Assembly: GCA_048264105.1 (NCBI GenBank)
Contig: JBLXDJ010000005.1
Coordinates: 239,874-303,873, forward strand
Origin: Oceanospirillum sp048264105
Lineage (GTDB): Bacteria; Pseudomonadota; Gammaproteobacteria; Pseudomonadales; Halomonadaceae
Length of the DNA stretch: 64,000 bases
Reading direction: 5' to 3'
Shown here: positions 7,321-14,201 of the stretch, piece by piece
How positions within the stretch are numbered: the stretch's first letter is position 1
How the letters are laid out: every line of letters begins with the position of its first letter
Notes under the pieces: generated by a model
The model's database searches: none
The model's input: the letters and a program-made list of their open reading frames with translations, nothing else
What the model was told of the DNA's origin: nothing
Position numbers and translations under genes: made by a program

Positions 7321-9675
7321 ATGGCTTTAGTACACAATCTGGGTTTTCCCCGTATCGGCGCCAAGCGCGAACTGAAATTTGCACAGGAAAGTTTCTGGAA
7401 AGGTGAGACCTCAGCGGATCAGCTGCTGACCACCGCAAAAGCGCTGCGTGAGATCAACTGGCAGCAACAGCAGGAACTGAATCTGGTGCCGGTGGGGGAT
7501 TTCTCCCTCTACGATCAGGTGCTGGATATGAGCTTTACCCTGGGTAACCTGCCGCAGCGGGTTCAGGGTCTGGAAGGCTCCGAGCTGGATAACTACTTCC
7601 GTGTGGCCCGTGGCCGTTCCGCTCAGGATTCGCCCTGCAACTGCGTGCATGCCGGTGAGATGACCAAGTGGTTTGATACCAACTATCACTACATCGTGCC
7701 GGAAGTCACGGCAGCGACTGAATTTGCCCTGAATCCGGAGCGCATTCTGGCTCAGTTGGCAGAGGCGCAGATTCAGCTGGGGCTGGCAAAAGCCAAGCCC
7801 GTGATTATCGGCCCTGTGACCTACCTCTGGCTGAGTAAGGCCAAGGACGGTTCCGATCCGCTGGCACTGCTGGATAAACTGTTGCCGGTTTACAGCGCCC
7901 TGCTGGAACAGTTGGCAGATGCTGGTGTGGAGTGGGTACAGATCGATGAACCAGCACTGGTGACCGAGCTGGATGCCCGCTGGAAGCAGGCGTTTGAACA
8001 CGCTTATCACACCCTGAAAGCCAACCGCCCTCAGGTGCTGATCGCCACCTATTTCGGCACCCTGCAGGATAATCTGCAGCTGGCCTGCAACCTGCCGGTG
8101 GCGGGGCTGCATATCGATGCCGTGCGTGGCCGTGAGGAAGTGACCAAGGTGGTGGACTGGTTGCCGGGACATAAGGTGTTGTCGGTGGGTGCGGTGGATG
8201 GCCGTAATATCTGGAAGACGGATCTTAACCGTGTGCTGGACTGGCTGGAGCCGGTTGCGGCTAAGCTGGGAGAGCGTCTCTGGCTGGCGCCATCCTGTTC
8301 TCTGCTGCATGTGCCGGTGGATCTGCAAAGCGAAAGTGCTGCTACGGAAGACAAACCGGCAACACTGGATGAGGAGCTGATCAGCTGGCTGGCCTTTGCC
8401 AAACAGAAACTGGCAGAAGTACAGCTGCTGGGTCGTGCCATCAATGAAGGTCGTGAGGCGGTTGCTGAAGCATTGGCGGAGAATCAGGCTGCGATTACCA
8501 GTCGTCGTCTGTCGGAGCGGGTGCATAACCGCGCGGTGAAAGCCAGCGTTGGTGGTATCACCTCCGGTTTTGGTCAGCGTCAGAGTGCTTATGCCTTCCG
8601 TGCCGCCAAGCAGGAGAAAATTCTTAATCTGCCACTCTATCCGACCACAACCATCGGTTCTTTCCCGCAGACGGCTGAGATCCGTAAAGCCCGTCTGGCT
8701 TATAAAAAGCATGAGCTGAGCGAAGCAGATTATCAGGCGCAGATGAAAGCTGAGATTGAACGTGCCGTGCTGGAACAGGAAAAGCTGGGGCTGGATGTGC
8801 TGGTACACGGTGAAGCCGAGCGTAACGACATGGTGGAATACTTCGGTGAACAGCTGGAAGGTTATGCCTTCAGTCGTTTCGGCTGGGTGCAGTCTTACGG
8901 TTCCCGCTGTGTGAAGCCGCCGATTCTGTTTGGTGATATCAGCCGCCCACAGCCTATGACCGTTGCCTGGACACAGTTCGCTCAGTCTCTGACCGACAAA
9001 CCGATGAAAGGCATGCTGACAGGACCGGTGACCATTCTGAACTGGTCCTTTGTGCGCGACGATCAGCCCCGTAAAGAGAGCTGCCTGCAGCTGGCGCTGG
9101 CGATCCGTCAGGAGGTTCAGGATCTGGAAGCGGCGGGCGTTAACGTGATTCAGATCGATGAAGCTGCCCTGCGTGAAGGTCTGCCCCTGCGCCGCAGTGA
9201 GTGGCAGCACTATCTGGATTGGGCCGTGAACTGCTTCCGCATCAGCGCTAACGGTGTGTCTGATGAAACTCAGATCCACACCCACATGTGCTATTCCGAG
9301 TTTAACGACATTATCGAATCCATCGCCCGCATGGATGCCGATGTGATTACCATCGAAACCTCCCGTTCCGATATGGAGCTGCTGGATGTATTTGAGGCCT
9401 TTGAATACCCGAATGAGATCGGCCCGGGTGTTTACGATATTCACTCACCGAATATCCCGAGCGAAGCCCAGATGGTGAAGCTGATGAGTAAAGCCGCTGA
9501 GCGTATTCCGGCAGAGCGCCTGTGGGTGAATCCGGACTGCGGCCTGAAAACCCGCCAGTGGCCGGAGGTGATTCCCGCACTGGAGAATATGGTCGCAGCC
9601 GCCCGCACCCTGCGTAAGCAGGCGGCTTCCGGCAAAGACTCAGCTAAGGTGCAGCAGGAAGCGGAACCGGCATAA
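7321..9675 (+). CDS. metE: cobalamin-independent methionine synthase
   Basis: A 784-residue 5-methyltetrahydropteroyltriglutamate-homocysteine methyltransferase, the last step of methionine synthesis in the cytoplasm. It has the usual two barrels: N-terminal HNLGFPRIGAKRELKFA, and C-terminal TTTIGSFPQTAEIRKAR. The zinc ligands are visible as HTHMCYSEF (His and Cys) and NPDCGLKTRQW (Cys), and HGEAERNDMVEYF supplies substrate contacts. It is slightly longer than the E. coli enzyme (753 aa) because of a C-terminal tail rich in Lys, Ser and Glu. AAGGTAAGGA precedes the ATG. Divergent metR probably controls it. Confidence 0.97.
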   Translation: MALVHNLGFPRIGAKRELKFAQESFWKGETSADQLLTTAKALREINWQQQQELNLVPVGDFSLYDQVLDMSFTLGNLPQRVQGLEGSELDNYFRVARGRSAQDSPCNCVHAGEMTKWFDTNYHYIVPEVTAATEFALNPERILAQLAEAQIQLGLAKAKPVIIGPVTYLWLSKAKDGSDPLALLDKLLPVYSALLEQLADAGVEWVQIDEPALVTELDARWKQAFEHAYHTLKANRPQVLIATYFGTLQDNLQLACNLPVAGLHIDAVRGREEVTKVVDWLPGHKVLSVGAVDGRNIWKTDLNRVLDWLEPVAAKLGERLWLAPSCSLLHVPVDLQSESAATEDKPATLDEELISWLAFAKQKLAEVQLLGRAINEGREAVAEALAENQAAITSRRLSERVHNRAVKASVGGITSGFGQRQSAYAFRAAKQEKILNLPLYPTTTIGSFPQTAEIRKARLAYKKHELSEADYQAQMKAEIERAVLEQEKLGLDVLVHGEAERNDMVEYFGEQLEGYAFSRFGWVQSYGSRCVKPPILFGDISRPQPMTVAWTQFAQSLTDKPMKGMLTGPVTILNWSFVRDDQPRKESCLQLALAIRQEVQDLEAAGVNVIQIDEAALREGLPLRRSEWQHYLDWAVNCFRISANGVSDETQIHTHMCYSEFNDIIESIARMDADVITIETSRSDMELLDVFEAFEYPNEIGPGVYDIHSPNIPSEAQMVKLMSKAAERIPAERLWVNPDCGLKTRQWPEVIPALENMVAAARTLRKQAASGKDSAKVQQEAEPA

Positions 9676-9713
9676 CCTTTAGAGGCTTTGTCGAATCAAT
9701 ATCTGAAAATGCA

Positions 9714-9752
9714 CAAAACCCCCGTTATCAGAGATAGCGGGGGTTTTGTTTT
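9714..9752. terminator. bidirectional terminator between metE and the toxin gene
   Basis: A 15-bp stem (AAAACCCCCGTTATC against GATAGCGGGGGTTTT) with a 3-4 base loop and T-rich tail. The A run in front makes it usable on both strands. Confidence 0.85.
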
Positions 9753-9788
9753 GTAGGTTTGGTCTTTGTTTGAATAGTTTGTCCGGTA

Positions 9789-10079
9789 TTAACGATTTAT
9801 CCAGTACCAGGGGCGTCTTTTGTCGTGGGCGAGTGCCAGTATCTGGATTTGTTCTTTTTTTATCCGGTAGATAACTGAAAGCGGAAATCGCTTCATTGGA
9901 ATTCGTCGGATATCCGGCGGCAGCTCAGTTTTCCAGGCTTCGGGAGATTGCAGCACCAGTTGCAGCAGGTGCTCAAACTCATCAATCAGTGTGTTGCCTA
10001 ATCCGGGGACTTTGGATTCGTAATAAGCGATAGATTCCAGAAACTCAGCCTCCACTGCCGGGTGGAATGTATAGCTCAT
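9789..10079 (-). CDS. RelE/ParE family toxin
   Basis: A 96-residue type II toxin. The layout is that of ParE/RelE proteins: N-terminal helix hairpin (FHPAVEAEFLESIAYYESK, GLGNTLIDEFEHLL), then the basic strand region (IRRIPMKRFPLSVIYRI) and the final strand (ILALAHDKRRPWYW). Family members cut mRNA on the ribosome or poison gyrase; the sequence does not decide which. Its ATG overlaps the end of the antitoxin by 4 bp, so the two are translated together. Confidence 0.85.
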   Translation of the reverse strand: MSYTFHPAVEAEFLESIAYYESKVPGLGNTLIDEFEHLLQLVLQSPEAWKTELPPDIRRIPMKRFPLSVIYRIKKEQIQILALAHDKRRPWYWINR

Positions 10080-10300
10080 TTGACCAGTGCCCGGGCCTTC
10101 TTCATCACATCGTGGGCCGGAACAGGTTCAGAAACGCCCTGATCCAGCTCTTCAGCACGCCGCTTGGCTTCAGTCAGCCACTCGCTTTTCAGTTCGGTAT
10201 CTGATGGCGTATCAAGGCTTGCGATCAGGGTCTGAATCAGCTTTGCGCGCTTTTCTTCCGGCAAATGCAGTGCTTCAGACTCAATCTGTTGCAGGTTCAT
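10076..10300 (-). CDS. addiction module antitoxin
   Basis: A 74-residue acidic protein of the short addiction-module antitoxin family (the PF09720/TIGR02574 type). The N-terminal stretch IESEALHLPEEKRAKLIQTL followed by DTPSD is typical, and the C-terminal part should wrap the toxin. It is the first gene of the pair. No inverted repeat operator is evident in the 159 bp upstream shared with ung. Confidence 0.8.
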   Translation of the reverse strand: MNLQQIESEALHLPEEKRAKLIQTLIASLDTPSDTELKSEWLTEAKRRAEELDQGVSEPVPAHDVMKKARALVK

Positions 10301-10459
10301 AGCACTTCTCTCGTATCAGGTGATACTTAATTTTGGCAGGTAATGAATTGAATTGCCAAGCTGATAATTCAAGGTGCTGGTTTTTTATACAGTATCGTAT
10401 TTTTGCCCATCTAATCTGTTAAAATCCCTGAAATTTTTAACCAGCGGGATAGACGAGTT

Positions 10460-11149
10460 ATGGCGATTGATCTGCCGGATGATTGGTTGGCGGTGTTGGG
10501 TGGTGAGTTTGAGCAGCCCTATATGCAGAATCTGAAAGCCTTTCTGGCACAGGAAAAAGCACAGGGTAAGGTGATCTACCCGCACTCGTCGGATTGGTTT
10601 AACGCCTTTAAATACACACCGCTGGATCAGGTTAAAGTGGTGATTCTGGGGCAGGACCCGTACCACGGCCCGGATCAGGCCCATGGCCTGAGTTTTTCCG
10701 TGCGCCCGGGGGGTAAAACGCCGCCGTCGCTGAAAAACATCTTTAAAGAGCTGGAAACCGATCTGGGTGTGCAGCCGGTAAATCACGGTTATCTGGCCAG
10801 CTGGGCAGAGCAGGGCGTGTTATTGCTGAATGCGGTGTTAACGGTTGAGCAGGCCAATGCCGCTTCCCATCAGAAAAAAGGCTGGGAGCAGTTCACCGAT
10901 AAGGTGATCCACATTATTAACGAACGGCTTGATGGTGTGGTGTTTCTGCTGTGGGGCAGTTACGCCCAGAAGAAGGCGTCTTTTGTCGATCAGAACAAAC
11001 ATCTGGTGCTGAAGTCGGTGCACCCGTCACCGCTGTCGGCGCATCGTGGCTTCTTTGGTAACCGTCAGTTCAGTCAGGCCAATGAGTTTCTGATCTCCCG
11101 TGGTAAACAGCCGATCAACTGGCAGCTGCCGGAGCAACCGGAAGCCTGA
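10460..11149 (+). CDS. ung: uracil-DNA glycosylase
   Basis: A 229-residue family 1 uracil-DNA glycosylase that removes uracil from DNA to start base excision repair. The water-activating loop GQDPYHG is intact (catalytic Asp at residue 66). Also present are the uracil-binding GLSFSV region, GVLLLNAVLTVE, and the DNA-intercalating motif HPSPLSAHRGFFG. Length agrees with E. coli Ung (229 aa). It is monocistronic between the toxin-antitoxin pair and ygfZ. Confidence 0.97.
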   Translation: MAIDLPDDWLAVLGGEFEQPYMQNLKAFLAQEKAQGKVIYPHSSDWFNAFKYTPLDQVKVVILGQDPYHGPDQAHGLSFSVRPGGKTPPSLKNIFKELETDLGVQPVNHGYLASWAEQGVLLLNAVLTVEQANAASHQKKGWEQFTDKVIHIINERLDGVVFLLWGSYAQKKASFVDQNKHLVLKSVHPSPLSAHRGFFGNRQFSQANEFLISRGKQPINWQLPEQPEA

Positions 11150-11200
11150 TCTTTTCAGAACAATCAGGCTGGTTCTGAATAGTGTGTTTTTAGAAACACA

Positions 11201-11233
11201 AAAGGCGCGGATCTTTCGATTCGCGCCTTTTTT
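11201..11233. terminator. bidirectional terminator between ung and ygfZ
   Basis: A 13-bp stem (AAAGGCGCGGATC/GATTCGCGCCTTT, one G-T pair), TTTC loop and T run. It serves convergent ung and ygfZ. Confidence 0.9.
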
Positions 11234-11272
11234 ATTTGACGGCTGCTCGGAAGAAACCAGAAGAAAAGAAAA

Positions 11273-12235
11273 TCAGATCTCCTGCTTCTCCAGTCCGTAA
11301 GGCAGGTCGATCAGCGTCAGTGGCTGATCATCGGCGGTCAGCAGGGGCTCTTCCAGCGTGTTGTCTTTCAGGACTGCTAACAGTTCGGTTTTGCCTTCAG
11401 CGTTGATGGCGGTGAGCAGGATTTCACCGGCTTCCGTTTTGTCGCCTTCCAGCAGGCAGATCACCTGATCACCCACCTTGGCTTCGCCATCACCCACCAA
11501 TCGCTGCAGACGTTTCTTAACGCCACCACGGTACTGGGCGCGGGCGATAATCTCCTGTCCGGTGTAACAGCCTTTCTTAAAGCTGATGGCTCCGGTGGCC
11601 TGATAGTTGAGCATCTGCGGGATAAACTGATCGGTGTGGCTCTGCTCCAGCAAAATCTGTACGTTTTCGATCTGAGTCAGATTCCAGGCGGCTTCTGCCA
11701 CCGGTGTCAGTTCGGAATCAAAAAGAGCGGTCAGGGTTTCAAAGCTGCACAGGCCGATACTGCGTTCAGTCATGCCCGGCAGGTTGAAGCTATCAACGCC
11801 TTCGGCCTTTGCATCAGCATGGTTAAAGCCAACCAAGGCGATCTCATCGGATTTGTCCTCAAAAGTGCAGCGGTACAGAGGCGCAAACTTGCTCAGATTG
11901 GTTTGAGTGGTGTCCAGCGTTGAGCGCGGTAATAACAGCAGCAGGCCTTCCGGGTGACGTACAACGTAGAAAGTGGCGTAGGGGCGACCTTTCGGTGAGG
12001 TCAGCAGGGAAGGGCGCAGTTCACCTTCCGGCAGATCCTCAATTTTCTGACTGGCCTGACCGTGCAGTAGTTTGGCGGCCATATCGCCTTTGATCAGCAG
12101 AACACCCATGCTGGCCAACGGGCTGAAGGTTCTGGTGGTACCGAGCTGTTTTGCCTGCTCCTGTAGCGAGGTTTCGATAGCAGGCAGTTGAGAGTATTGA
12201 TTGGTGCTCAGTGTTGATTCCATAGCGGGTTCCAT
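11273..12235 (-). CDS. ygfZ: folate-binding Fe-S repair protein YgfZ
   Basis: A 320-residue member of the YgfZ/GcvT-like family, which binds tetrahydrofolate and helps keep Fe-S enzymes such as MiaB active. The diagnostic motif KGCYTGQEI is present with its conserved cysteine, followed by RAQYRGGVKKRL. The N-terminal half carries LLIKGDMAAKLLHGQ, the GcvT-like part. The stop is at 11273. An internal ATG at 12223 is an alternative start with a GGA eight bases upstream. It stands alone, convergent with ung, and not next to sdhE as in E. coli. Confidence 0.92.
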   Translation of the reverse strand: MEPAMESTLSTNQYSQLPAIETSLQEQAKQLGTTRTFSPLASMGVLLIKGDMAAKLLHGQASQKIEDLPEGELRPSLLTSPKGRPYATFYVVRHPEGLLLLLPRSTLDTTQTNLSKFAPLYRCTFEDKSDEIALVGFNHADAKAEGVDSFNLPGMTERSIGLCSFETLTALFDSELTPVAEAAWNLTQIENVQILLEQSHTDQFIPQMLNYQATGAISFKKGCYTGQEIIARAQYRGGVKKRLQRLVGDGEAKVGDQVICLLEGDKTEAGEILLTAINAEGKTELLAVLKDNTLEEPLLTADDQPLTLIDLPYGLEKQEI

Positions 12236-12489
12236 AGGATTGGTGGCGGTTGATCGCGCTGAGAGTTAACCCGTTCTCGGTGCAGCGTTGTTCGGGTTAT
12301 CGCGTCAGCCATCCGGCAGTAATTGATTTAATATTTTAAGCTGACCTCTGAAATCCGACAGGCTTCAGCTATCATTATTGAACTTTTACTTAATGTTGGT
12401 TTTCCAAGAGCTGATTTCAAGTCCGAATCGCTTTATCTCTCAACACTTTATCCCTTAAATGAACCGCTATAACGCTGACTGAACCTGAT

Positions 12490-12933
12490 ATGAAACCGAA
12501 CACTGCTTCTACTCACTCACTGATGCCCTGGATCACTGCCTTTGCAGTGCTGGCTCTGTTGGTGCAGTGTTTCGGCATGCTGACGGAACCCGCTGCCAGA
12601 TTGGGGGCTTCCCATGGAGAGTCCGCAGTGTTTGCGACGGATCCCCATGGCGGACATGGTTTAATGCTGGCCTCTGGCTTTACCGAATCCGATCACTCCG
12701 GGCAAGGTCATGCAGGGTCTGCCAGACTGATGCCGGACACTGCTCCGGTTATGAGCTGCTGTGATGATGAAAGCCAGCCGATAACGCTGGCAGAGATCCA
12801 GCTGTTATCCCTGATCTTTATACTTGGGTTGTTCACACTTTTAATCGTCACGAGTCAGGCTCCTAAGCCCCGGGCGCTGCCGTTATCCTCCCGCATACGT
12901 TTGCACAAGCTCCATTGCTGTTGGCTGAACTAG
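12490..12933 (+). CDS. small His-rich membrane protein at the head of the copper block
   Basis: A 147-residue protein with an N-terminal hydrophobic helix (about residues 13-32, ITAFAVLALLVQCFGML) and a second one near the C-terminus (about 105-122, LLSLIFILGLFTLLIV). The stretch between them, probably periplasmic, is rich in His, Asp and Ser (DPHGGHG, SDHSGQGHAG) and has MSCCDDE. Such proteins (DUF2946-like) are often found next to copper genes and could bind metal, but I cannot assign a family with certainty. Cytochrome c, CopZ and CopA follow on the same strand. Confidence 0.6.
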   Translation: MKPNTASTHSLMPWITAFAVLALLVQCFGMLTEPAARLGASHGESAVFATDPHGGHGLMLASGFTESDHSGQGHAGSARLMPDTAPVMSCCDDESQPITLAEIQLLSLIFILGLFTLLIVTSQAPKPRALPLSSRIRLHKLHCCWLN

Positions 12934-13107
12934 AGTTGCTGGCTGAATCAGAGCTCTGATTTTCAGGCGGCTTATCTCTGACGCTGCTGCCTGAAAATGC
13001 TTATGGCGAAAGGCCATAAAGATCAGGTCGATCAATAAGTACGTTTAATTAAAAAGTACATTTCATTAAAAAGTACATTCAACCCGTTTTAACAGCAGGA
13101 TTATCTT
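12934..13107. other. spacer with several dyads and a 17-bp repeat
   Basis: It holds a perfect 14-bp palindrome ATCAGAGCTCTGAT (12947-12960), a 9-bp inverted repeat TTTTCAGGC/GCCTGAAAA (12960-12997), a hairpin TTATGGC/GCCATAA (13001-13019) and three 17-bp repeats starting AAGTACRTTT (13037-13053, 13054-13070, and a partial copy 13071-13087). Confidence 0.7.
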
Positions 13108-13686
13108 GTGTTGTATTTTATTAAGAGCATTTTTTCATTACGTTTTTCATCGTCATCTCTAAGGCGGGGCAAGGCTGTTTCCCGTGGTACTAAGATTGTT
13201 TCCTGTGGCGCTAAGGTTGTTTCTCGTGGACGTAAAGCGCTTCTGGTGCTGAGTTTAGGTCTGTTAGCGGCCTGCAGCGACGACAGCCAAACCGAGATGA
13301 ACAATCACAGCGCGATGGCTACAGACACCGCTGTAAAAGCAGAGCGTTGGTATACGCAGGAGATGGTGAATCAGGGGAAGCCGCTTTATCAGGAAAACTG
13401 TGCCCAGTGTCATGGTGGTTTTGGTCAGGGCAACCCTGACTGGCGTAAACCCACCGCCGATGGCCGTTATCTGCCGCCACCGCTGAATGGAACAGGGCAC
13501 GCCTGGCATCATCCGCTGGATCAGCTGCGCGGTGTAATCAAACACGGTCGTGGGCCTGATGTGCCTTCGGATATGCCTGCCTGGAAAGATAAAATGACCG
13601 ATCAGGAGATCGACAGTGTGATCGCCTGGTTCCAGTCCCGCTGGCCCGATAAGATCTATCAGGCGTGGAGTCGCCCTAAGCATTAA
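13108..13686 (+). CDS. c-type cytochrome, putative lipoprotein
   Basis: A 192-residue exported cytochrome c with a GTG start. An unusual basic N-terminal extension with three near-identical 7-residue repeats (VSRGTKI, VSCGAKV, VSRGRKA) precedes a hydrophobic segment ending in the lipobox LLAAC, so it should be a lipid-anchored periplasmic protein. One haem c site CAQCH follows at about residues 98-102 (YQENCAQCHGGFGQG). The likely axial methionine is in DMPAWKDKM. It resembles single-haem class I cytochromes of copper and oxidase clusters. An electron donor or acceptor role in copper handling is inference from position. Confidence 0.8.
   Translation: MLYFIKSIFSLRFSSSSLRRGKAVSRGTKIVSCGAKVVSRGRKALLVLSLGLLAACSDDSQTEMNNHSAMATDTAVKAERWYTQEMVNQGKPLYQENCAQCHGGFGQGNPDWRKPTADGRYLPPPLNGTGHAWHHPLDQLRGVIKHGRGPDVPSDMPAWKDKMTDQEIDSVIAWFQSRWPDKIYQAWSRPKH
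13177..13239. repeat. 21-bp in-frame tandem repeat, three copies, inside the cytochrome gene
   Basis: Copies at 13177-13197, 13198-13218 and 13219-13239, each starting GTTTCYYGTGG, encode the 7-residue repeats of the basic N-terminal region before the lipoprotein signal. Confidence 0.9.
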
Positions 13687-13715
13687 AATCCACGACGAAA
13701 TTTTTTTGATCACGC

Positions 13716-13747
13716 TTGACCCTGTAGCCTACTACAGGGTTTAGAAT
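13716..13747 (+). promoter_or_regulatory. MerR/CueR-type promoter of the copper chaperone
   Basis: The -35 TTGACC (13716-13721) and -10 TAGAAT (13742-13747) are 20 bp apart, longer than the normal 17. The spacer holds a perfect dyad: ACCCTGTAG (13719-13727) and CTACAGGGT (13732-13740) with 4 bp between. A long spacer with such a dyad is the hallmark of MerR-family metal regulators (CueR, CadR, PbrR). No merR-type gene is in the window, so the regulator acts from elsewhere. Confidence 0.88.
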
Positions 13748-13787
13748 GCAGTTATTGAAACAAGCTTATTATCTGAAACAGTTAATC

Positions 13788-13829
13788 TGAATCCTTTAAG
13801 CGAATTCCTTTAAGCTAATTCCTTTTAAG
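13788..13829. repeat. 14-bp tandem repeat in the copZ leader
   Basis: Three adjacent copies of a 14-bp unit like GAATTCCTTTAAGC (13788-13801, 13802-13815, 13816-13829) lie between promoter and ribosome site of the chaperone gene. Confidence 0.8.
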
Positions 13830-13844
13830 AACTAGGTAGCGAAC

Positions 13845-14051
13845 ATGAGCAAAGAAGTTGTTATTACACTGGAAGGTCTTTCCTGCAACGGTTGTGTGAA
13901 CTCAGTAACCACCGCCCTGATGATGGTGGATGGTGTTGAGCAGGCCGATGTCACCCTTTATGAAGCCCATGTCACCGGCACCATGAAGGTAGAAGACTTG
14001 ATTGATGCGGTGGAAGAAGCCGGTTTCGATGCGGAAGAAAAGAAAGCCTGA
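13845..14051 (+). CDS. copZ: CopZ-like copper chaperone (HMA domain)
   Basis: A 68-residue single heavy-metal-associated domain. The metal site is LSCNGC with Cys14 and Cys17, and the fold pattern (GLSCNGCVNSV, VDGVEQADV, LIDAVEEAGFDA) fits the ferredoxin-like HMA domain. It should carry Cu(I) in the cytoplasm to the CopA ATPase encoded next. The expression signal is the MerR-type promoter at 13716-13747. Two hairpins separate it from copA, which may set a higher level of chaperone than pump. Confidence 0.9.
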   Translation: MSKEVVITLEGLSCNGCVNSVTTALMMVDGVEQADVTLYEAHVTGTMKVEDLIDAVEEAGFDAEEKKA

Positions 14052-14077
14052 TCTGACAGGTTTGCCATTCAAGGGAT

Positions 14078-14100
14078 TCCGGACAGAGTAAGTGTCCGGA
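14078..14100 (+). other. perfect hairpin between copZ and copA
   Basis: An 8-bp perfect stem TCCGGACA/TGTCCGGA with a 7-base loop and no T run. It may protect the end of a processed copZ message. Confidence 0.6.
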
Positions 14101-14120
14101 GCAGCCCTGTGCGTGTTTAT

Positions 14121-14152
14121 CTGATCCGGCTTAGGCCGGATCAGTCATTTTT
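14121..14152 (+). terminator. terminator between copZ and copA
   Basis: A 10-bp perfect stem CTGATCCGGC/GCCGGATCAG with a TTAG loop, followed by TCATTTTT. The T tail is imperfect, so partial read-through into copA, 50 bp further, is likely. Confidence 0.7.
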
Positions 14153-14201
14153 ACCGGCTGATATTGGCGCAGGGCGCGGATAGCAGCCAAAGGGAGGTTT
14201 T

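Noticed and set aside
7411..9444. Long open frame (677 codons) on the strand opposite metE
   Set aside because: It lies fully inside metE, has low-complexity Gln/His/Arg-rich translation typical of antisense frames and no ribosome site.
12334..12489. Promoter of the His-rich protein gene as a second MerR-type site
   Set aside because: No long-spacer dyad like the one before copZ was found there.
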